Shown: positions 59,853 through 64,000 of the stretch, piece by piece
Layout: each line of letters begins with the position of its first letter
How positions within the stretch are numbered: position 1 is the stretch's first letter
Origin: Thiovibrio sp964588325
Lineage (GTDB): Bacteria; Desulfobacterota; Desulfobulbia; Desulfobulbales; Desulfurivibrionaceae
Length of the DNA: 64,000 nt
Assembly (NCBI GenBank): GCA_964588325.1
Contig: CAZPOR010000013.1
Coordinates: 1 to 64,000 of the forward strand
Direction of reading: 5' to 3'
Notes under the pieces: generated by a model
Seen by the model: only the letters and a program-made list of their open reading frames with translations
The model's database searches: none
Told to the model about the DNA's origin: nothing
Made by a program: the position numbers and the translations under genes

Positions 59853-60724
59853 TCCTTCTGTACGGGAGGCTTTACAGAACGCTTGGCAACCTTTTTCGCC
59901 GGTTTTTTTGCCGGAGGCGGAGGAGCAGCCTGGCCCTTTTCCGGAAACTCTCGGATCGCGACCTTCGCGGTGCGGGTGGAAGCGGGCATGCTTTCATTGG
60001 CGAGGAGATTGGCGGTCAGCGCGTCAATGGGCAAAACCAGGCTGGCGGAGGAAAGAACCCGATTGTCGTCGTTGCGCAACAGACGGGCGTTGACAAAGAC
60101 TTCCTGCCCCGCCACCGCATAGGTTCCCACCACCACCGCCTGGGCTCCCTGCACCAGACTGATCTCATCCATGCTCCGGGACAAGGCATACTCTCCGTGA
60201 TACGGACTCACCATCATGCCCGGGGTTTTCCGCACCTCAATCACCTCCAGTCCTTCCTGTTGCAGGGTGGAGAGCAACTGCTCGCCCAGATAGCGGCCCA
60301 GGGAAGAGGTCGCATACAGATTGTCAAGGCTGACAAAGGTACTCACCGCCACCACATACTCGTCGGCCACCACCTCGCTGGCATTGGCGATGAGAGCCTT
60401 CCCCATCTGGCCGATCCTGGCATGCAGGGCGGCGCCCTGGCCCACTCCGTCTGCCGCCCCCCCTCCTGCCTGCCCAAAAGCCGGCAAAGCGGATTGAGCC
60501 ATATTCCGCGGTGAGAAAACCCGGGCGGTGCGGAACACATAATCAGGCGGGATGGCGTGGGGATAATTATAGAAGTAGGGACGATATGCCGGGGAGGGTT
60601 TCTGCCGTTCCTGAAACACGCCCCCATTCCCGGCGGTGTCCGAAGACTGTCCGTCATCGGCCAGCACGGCAGTGGCCGCACCGGTGAAGGCCAGCACAAT
60701 CGCAAACAATCGTATACGCATCAT
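59843..60724 (-). CDS. second FlgO-domain protein
   Basis: A 293-residue exported protein with a cleavable signal (ends VLADDG) and no lipobox. The FlgO domain lies at about residues 120-245 (VSLDNLYATSSLGRYLGEQLL, VEVRKTPGMMVSPYHGEYALSRSMDE); the end is a Lys/Pro-rich tail. It seems a paralogue of the following FlgO lipoprotein. The overlap (10 bases) shows cotranscription. Likely role: periplasmic face of the flagellar outer ring. Confidence 0.82.
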   Translation of the reverse strand: MMRIRLFAIVLAFTGAATAVLADDGQSSDTAGNGGVFQERQKPSPAYRPYFYNYPHAIPPDYVFRTARVFSPRNMAQSALPAFGQAGGGAADGVGQGAALHARIGQMGKALIANASEVVADEYVVAVSTFVSLDNLYATSSLGRYLGEQLLSTLQQEGLEVIEVRKTPGMMVSPYHGEYALSRSMDEISLVQGAQAVVVGTYAVAGQEVFVNARLLRNDDNRVLSSASLVLPIDALTANLLANESMPASTRTAKVAIREFPEKGQAAPPPPAKKPAKKVAKRSVKPPVQKDCP

Positions 60725-60739
60725 TTCCGCCTCCCCCGC

Positions 60740-60979
60740 TCAGGGATTAAAATTGTAGCCGGGATAGTCATTTTCCATGCTCCGCCAGGAAGGGCCAAAG
60801 GCCTGTACCATGGAATCGCCGGAAGCACCGGGCCCGCCAGGGTAGACAACGGGCACTCGCTCGCCCCCGCCGAACATCGGCGAGGCAAACCGCATTTCAA
60901 CCTCGACCAGTTCGCTGTACATCCCTCCGGCACACCCGCAACAACTGAGGAGCAACAACCCCGCCATGATTTTCCGCAT
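60740..60979 (-). CDS. small lipoprotein, 79 residues
   Basis: Signal peptide and lipobox LSCCGC give a lipid Cys near residue 15. The mature 63 residues are Gly/Pro-rich with aromatic residues near the end (NDYPGYNF). No family recognised. It is the first gene of the FlgO-like operon, 16 bases before the second FlgO protein, so it may be a partner in the same outer-membrane structure. Confidence 0.65.
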   Translation of the reverse strand: MRKIMAGLLLLSCCGCAGGMYSELVEVEMRFASPMFGGGERVPVVYPGGPGASGDSMVQAFGPSWRSMENDYPGYNFNP

Positions 60980-61398
60980 CTTCTCTCCCTCTGTGGTCTT
61001 GCGTCACTGAAACAGCCGCATTGTCAATAAAATGACAACATTTTCACCACCCGGTCTGGGAATTTTTTTCCTGCTTGTTCCCATGGAAAAGCCGAATCCC
61101 GGGCATAACAAGGAATTTTTTTCTGAATTACCCCTCCGTTTCCCCTTTTTTCTTCAATCTCGTCTTGTTGATAAGCATTTTCCATGCCACCCCCGCATGA
61201 CTCCCTCCGTCCCGGCGGCGACTTTTCCCGGATGCCCGCGCGTTCCCCGGAAATCACCCCTCGAAAACCCTTTTAAATTGCGGCAGGAATGACCGCCAGG
61301 AGAAAAAATGATTGCCAAAAACCCGGGATGGATTATACTTTTGAAGTTTATACTACCGCGATACCCAACGGGAGAATTCCCACAGGAGGAGTTGCACC
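60980..61398. other. divergent intergenic region
   Basis: About 420 bases between the FlgO-like operon (minus) and rpoZ (plus). It holds the rpoZ promoter at 61312-61339 and presumably a promoter for the minus-strand operon. No flagellar sigma-factor motif is certain. No gene is evident. Confidence 0.5.
61312..61339 (+). promoter_or_regulatory. sigma70-type promoter of rpoZ
   Basis: TTGCCA (61312-61317) and TATACT (61334-61339) with a 16-base spacer. It would begin a leader of about 52 bases before rpoZ and probably serves rpoZ-dnaJ and possibly moaC. Confidence 0.65.
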
Positions 61399-61692
61399 AT
61401 GGCACGTATCACCGTCGAAGACTGCCTGAGCCAGATAGGCAATGAAAATCGTTTTTCCCTGATCCATCTTGCCGTTGAACGGATCAAACAGCACCGCAAG
61501 AACGCTCCCTTCCTTGTGAAATGCAAAAACAAGGAGATTGTCGCCACCTTGCGCGAAATTGCCTCCGGCCAGGTGAGTTTCTCCACCATCGAGAATTTCA
61601 CCACCGCCAAGGAGGATTCTCCGGCTCCAGAGGGGACTCCTGGCCCGGACGCGCAGAAGGGTGATGATCCAAGGGAACAGGCGTTCTTATAG
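61399..61692 (+). CDS. rpoZ: RNA polymerase omega subunit
   Basis: Small subunit that helps assemble RNA polymerase and takes part in ppGpp binding. The 97-residue protein has the family start MARITVEDCL and the NRFSLIHLAVERIKQ helix, followed by an acidic tail. CACAGGAGGAG ribosome site upstream. dnaJ begins four bases after the stop. Confidence 0.95.
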   Translation: MARITVEDCLSQIGNENRFSLIHLAVERIKQHRKNAPFLVKCKNKEIVATLREIASGQVSFSTIENFTTAKEDSPAPEGTPGPDAQKGDDPREQAFL

Positions 61693-61695
61693 CCC

Positions 61696-62814
61696 ATGGA
61701 AACCGATTTTTACAAAAGACTCGGCGTCGCCCCGGATGCGACCGCGGAGGAGATAAAAAAAGCGTACCGCAAACTGGCCATGAAGTACCATCCGGACAAA
61801 AACCCGGACGACAAGGCGGCGGAGGATAAGTTCAAGTCAGCGGCCGAGGCCTACGAAGTTCTCGGCGACCTGGAAAAACGCAAGATTTACGACCGCTACG
61901 GGGTTGCCGGACTGAAAGACAGCGGCTACAGCGGGCCGGGAAATTTCGAAGATATATTCTCAAGTTTCGGCGACATCTTCGGCGACATGTTCGGAGCCCG
62001 CTCCGGGCAAAGACGCCAAGGGCCGATGCCAGGCAACGACCTGCGCTATGACCTGGGCATCAGTTTCATGGATGCGGTGCATGGCGCGGAAAAAGAGATC
62101 GAAATCACCAAGCGGGAAACCTGCTGGACCTGCGACGGCACCGGCCTGCGCCCAGGCCACAAAGCCTCGACCTGCCCCACCTGCAAGGGCCATGGTCAGG
62201 TCGTGCATGCCCAGGGTTTTTTCCGGGTGCAGACCACCTGTCCGAAATGCCACGGCGAAGGCGCCATCATTACCGACCCGTGCAATGATTGTCAGGGCGA
62301 GGGGCTTGTCAGAAAAACGAAAAAGGTCTCCCTGAAGATCCCGGCCGGGATCGACACCGGCGCCCGCATGCGGTTGCGGGGCGAAGGCGAAGGCGGCCGC
62401 AAGGGCGGTCCGCCGGGCGATCTGTATGTGATCATGCATGTGGAGCCCCATGAGTTTTTCCAGCGGGAGGGCAGCGAGATCCACTGTCTCTTCCCTCTGA
62501 CCATGGTGCAGGCCGCGCTGGGCGCCACCGTGGAGGTGCCGACCATCAACGGCGCCAAAAAACTGGTCGTCCCGGCGGGAACCCAGCCGGAACAAATCTT
62601 CACCCTGAAAGGCGAAGGCGTCCCCTCCCTCAGGGGCGGGAATCCGGGCAACATGATCGTCGAAATCAAGGTTGTCATCCCTAAAAAATTGTCCGCGCGT
62701 GAAAAGGAACTGCTCTCGGAGTTTGACGCCCTGCAGAAGGAAAGGGGCGCCAACAAGGAAGAAGAGGGATTTTTCAAAAAATTCCTCCAGACATTTTCCA
62801 GCGAAAAGCCTTGA
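61696..62814 (+). CDS. dnaJ: chaperone DnaJ
   Basis: Co-chaperone that delivers substrates to DnaK. The 372-residue protein has the J domain with HPD at 32-34, a Gly/Phe-rich segment (short), the four CxxCxGxG zinc repeats (CWTCDGTG, CPTCKGHG, CPKCHGEG, CNDCQGEG) and the C-terminal substrate domain. It is a complete type I DnaJ. Adjacent grpE or dnaK are not in view. Starts four bases after rpoZ. Confidence 0.95.
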   Translation: METDFYKRLGVAPDATAEEIKKAYRKLAMKYHPDKNPDDKAAEDKFKSAAEAYEVLGDLEKRKIYDRYGVAGLKDSGYSGPGNFEDIFSSFGDIFGDMFGARSGQRRQGPMPGNDLRYDLGISFMDAVHGAEKEIEITKRETCWTCDGTGLRPGHKASTCPTCKGHGQVVHAQGFFRVQTTCPKCHGEGAIITDPCNDCQGEGLVRKTKKVSLKIPAGIDTGARMRLRGEGEGGRKGGPPGDLYVIMHVEPHEFFQREGSEIHCLFPLTMVQAALGATVEVPTINGAKKLVVPAGTQPEQIFTLKGEGVPSLRGGNPGNMIVEIKVVIPKKLSAREKELLSEFDALQKERGANKEEEGFFKKFLQTFSSEKP

Positions 62815-62837
62815 TTCTTCCTCGCGAGACAACGACA

Positions 62838-63338
62838 ATGAGCGACCAGCCCGTGACGGACAACCTACTGACCCATTTTGACGAATCCGGAAACGCCCGC
62901 ATGGTGGATGTGGGCGGCAAAAACGAAACCGTGCGGGAAGCTACCGCCTCCGGCGCCATCGCCCTTTCGGCGCAGGCGTTTCAGTTGGTGCGGGATGGCA
63001 ACATCGCCAAAGGCGATGTGCTCGGGGTTGCCCGGATCGCCGGAATCATGGCCGCCAAAAAGGTCGATGCCCTGATTCCCCTGACCCACCCTCTGGCCAT
63101 CAACAAGGTAACTGTCGATTTTGACCTGGACGACAGGACACACACCATAGGGATTACCGCTACCGTGGGCATAACCGGCAGAACCGGGGTCGAGATGGAA
63201 GCTCTCACCGCCGTCTCGGTTGCCGCCCTGACCATTTATGATATGTGCAAGGCCGTGGACAAAGGCATGATCATTAACAACATCAGACTGGAAAGGAAAA
63301 TCGGGGGAAAAAGCGGAAGCTATCAACGGAAGGGATAA
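62838..63338 (+). CDS. moaC: cyclic pyranopterin monophosphate synthase
   Basis: Second step of molybdenum cofactor synthesis. The 166-residue protein carries MVDVGGKNETVREA, the LIPLTHPL substrate motif and the GVEMEALTAVSVAALTIYDMCKA helix, which hold active-site residues. The start at 62838 (MSDQPVTDN) is favoured over an in-frame ATG at 62811. It lies 23 bases after dnaJ. Molybdenum or tungsten enzymes are common in sulfate reducers. Confidence 0.95.
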   Translation: MSDQPVTDNLLTHFDESGNARMVDVGGKNETVREATASGAIALSAQAFQLVRDGNIAKGDVLGVARIAGIMAAKKVDALIPLTHPLAINKVTVDFDLDDRTHTIGITATVGITGRTGVEMEALTAVSVAALTIYDMCKAVDKGMIINNIRLERKIGGKSGSYQRKG

Positions 63339-63341
63339 CGC

Positions 63342-63737
63342 TTGCCCAAGATATACCAAGGGAGTAAGACTGTGAACAGAGAACAACTTGAGTATTTTCG
63401 CCAGAAGCTTGAGACCATGAGCCAGGATCTTTTGCAGGAGGCTGAAAAAACCATCCACGAAATGACCGACAGCACGGAAAATTATCCCGATCCCACCGAT
63501 CGGGCCAGCGCCGAATCCGACCGGAGCTTCGAACTCCGCATCCGTGACCGCGAGCGCAAACTGCTTGCCAAGATCCGGGAGGCCATCGAACGCATCGACG
63601 AAGGAACCTATGGCATCTGCGATGAATGCGGCGACGAAATCTCGGCCAAGCGTCTTGAGGCGCGGCCGGTGACAACCCAGTGCATCGAATGCAAAACCCT
63701 CCAGGAAAACCAGGAGAGGGCCCAAAAAGGCTTATAA
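63342..63737 (+). CDS. dksA: DksA/TraR family transcription factor
   Basis: A 131-residue factor that enters the RNA polymerase secondary channel and acts with ppGpp. The coiled coil (about 13-85, with DPTDRASAESD at its tip) and a four-Cys zinc finger (CDEC...CIEC) are present. The start is taken as TTG at 63342 because the N-terminal PKIYQ segment matches the family; a GTG at 63372 is an alternative. Very close to moaC, so perhaps cotranscribed. Confidence 0.88.
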   Translation: MPKIYQGSKTVNREQLEYFRQKLETMSQDLLQEAEKTIHEMTDSTENYPDPTDRASAESDRSFELRIRDRERKLLAKIREAIERIDEGTYGICDECGDEISAKRLEARPVTTQCIECKTLQENQERAQKGL

Positions 63738-63746
63738 GAGACCGCG

Positions 63747-64000
63747 ATGCCTGAACTACGCAAAGATCCGATCATCGGCCGCTGGATCATCATCTCCACT
63801 GAACGGGGAAAGCGTCCCACTGACTTCATTGTGGAGAAAAACGAGACAAGAGGAGGGTTCTGCCCTCTGTGTCCAGGCAACGAGAATACCACGCCCCCGG
63901 AAGTTTTGAGCTACAGCAGCACCGCTGGCCATCAGGCCAACAGACCCGGCTGGGATCTGCGGGTGGTGCCCAACAAGTACCCCGCCCTTATCATCGAGGG
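63747..64000 (+). CDS. galT: galactose-1-phosphate uridylyltransferase (partial)
   Basis: The window contains only the first 84 codons. The sequence MPELRKDPIIGRWIIIS, RPTDF, and the zinc-ligand motif CPLCPGNE are all typical of GalT, as is WDLRVVPNKYPAL. It begins 9 bases after the DksA stop. The Leloir reaction (UDP-glucose + galactose 1-phosphate) is expected; the catalytic His-Pro-His lies beyond the window. Confidence 0.93.
   Translation, partial: MPELRKDPIIGRWIIISTERGKRPTDFIVEKNETRGGFCPLCPGNENTTPPEVLSYSSTAGHQANRPGWDLRVVPNKYPALIIE

Overview
The window looks like a chromosomal segment of a motile, anaerobic sulfur-metabolising Desulfobacterota bacterium, most plausibly Desulfobulbales-like. 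The basis is a sulfate-reducer-type ATP sulfurylase gene, a single-polar-flagellum type gene set, a full chemotaxis operon and the style of the housekeeping genes. The taxon is an inference; no rRNA gene is present. I saw no tRNA, rRNA or CRISPR array.

Layout. 0-1.5 kb: sat with its own sigma70 promoter and terminator. 1.7-10 kb (minus strand): flagellar filament genes fliD-fliS-fliT-flaG, then an interruption carrying a DUF4143 ATPase and a FitAB/VapBC-type toxin-antitoxin pair, then a giant flagellin gene. Three copies of one terminator hairpin punctuate this stretch. 10.4-23.5 kb (minus strand): a flagellin glycosylation cluster made of pseB, pseC, a pseG-pseH fusion, pseI, pseF, a HisH-type amidotransferase, a HisF-PseA fusion, two methyltransferases and the Maf glycosyltransferase. 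Together these should make CMP-activated pseudaminic acid, convert it to an acetamidino form, and attach it to the flagellin encoded immediately downstream. PseB carries an N-terminal MerR-type DNA-binding domain, the most unusual architecture seen here.

24-29.6 kb: a Phd/PIN toxin-antitoxin pair, a frameshifted tatC, a YkgJ-like protein, a 5-formyl-THF cyclo-ligase relative, a D,D-carboxypeptidase and ogt. 29.6-37.3 kb (minus strand): chemotaxis operon cheA-cheW-cheR-cheD-HDOD-cheY-cheX-cheB. 38-44.6 kb: MltD-type transglycosylase, an SDR protein, a deaminase, a radical SAM protein, a 39-residue lysine-rich protein, and a fused HisH-HisF of eukaryotic HIS7 type.

44.7-48.3 kb: an accessory patch with toxin-antitoxin genes, a HEPN toxin gene cut short by a repeat, small membrane proteins, a MITE-like element and the 3' remnant of a group II intron. 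48.3-52.3 kb: a Gfo/Idh/MocA oxidoreductase, an intact tatB-tatC pair and purA. 52.3-58.4 kb: AMP nucleosidase and a four-gene glycan cassette (GH30, ABC transporter with a degenerate ATPase, GH5, EEP hydrolase). 58.4-61 kb (minus strand): FlgO-like outer-membrane lipoproteins probably linked to the flagellar motor. 61.4-64 kb: rpoZ, dnaJ, moaC, a dksA-type gene and the start of galT.
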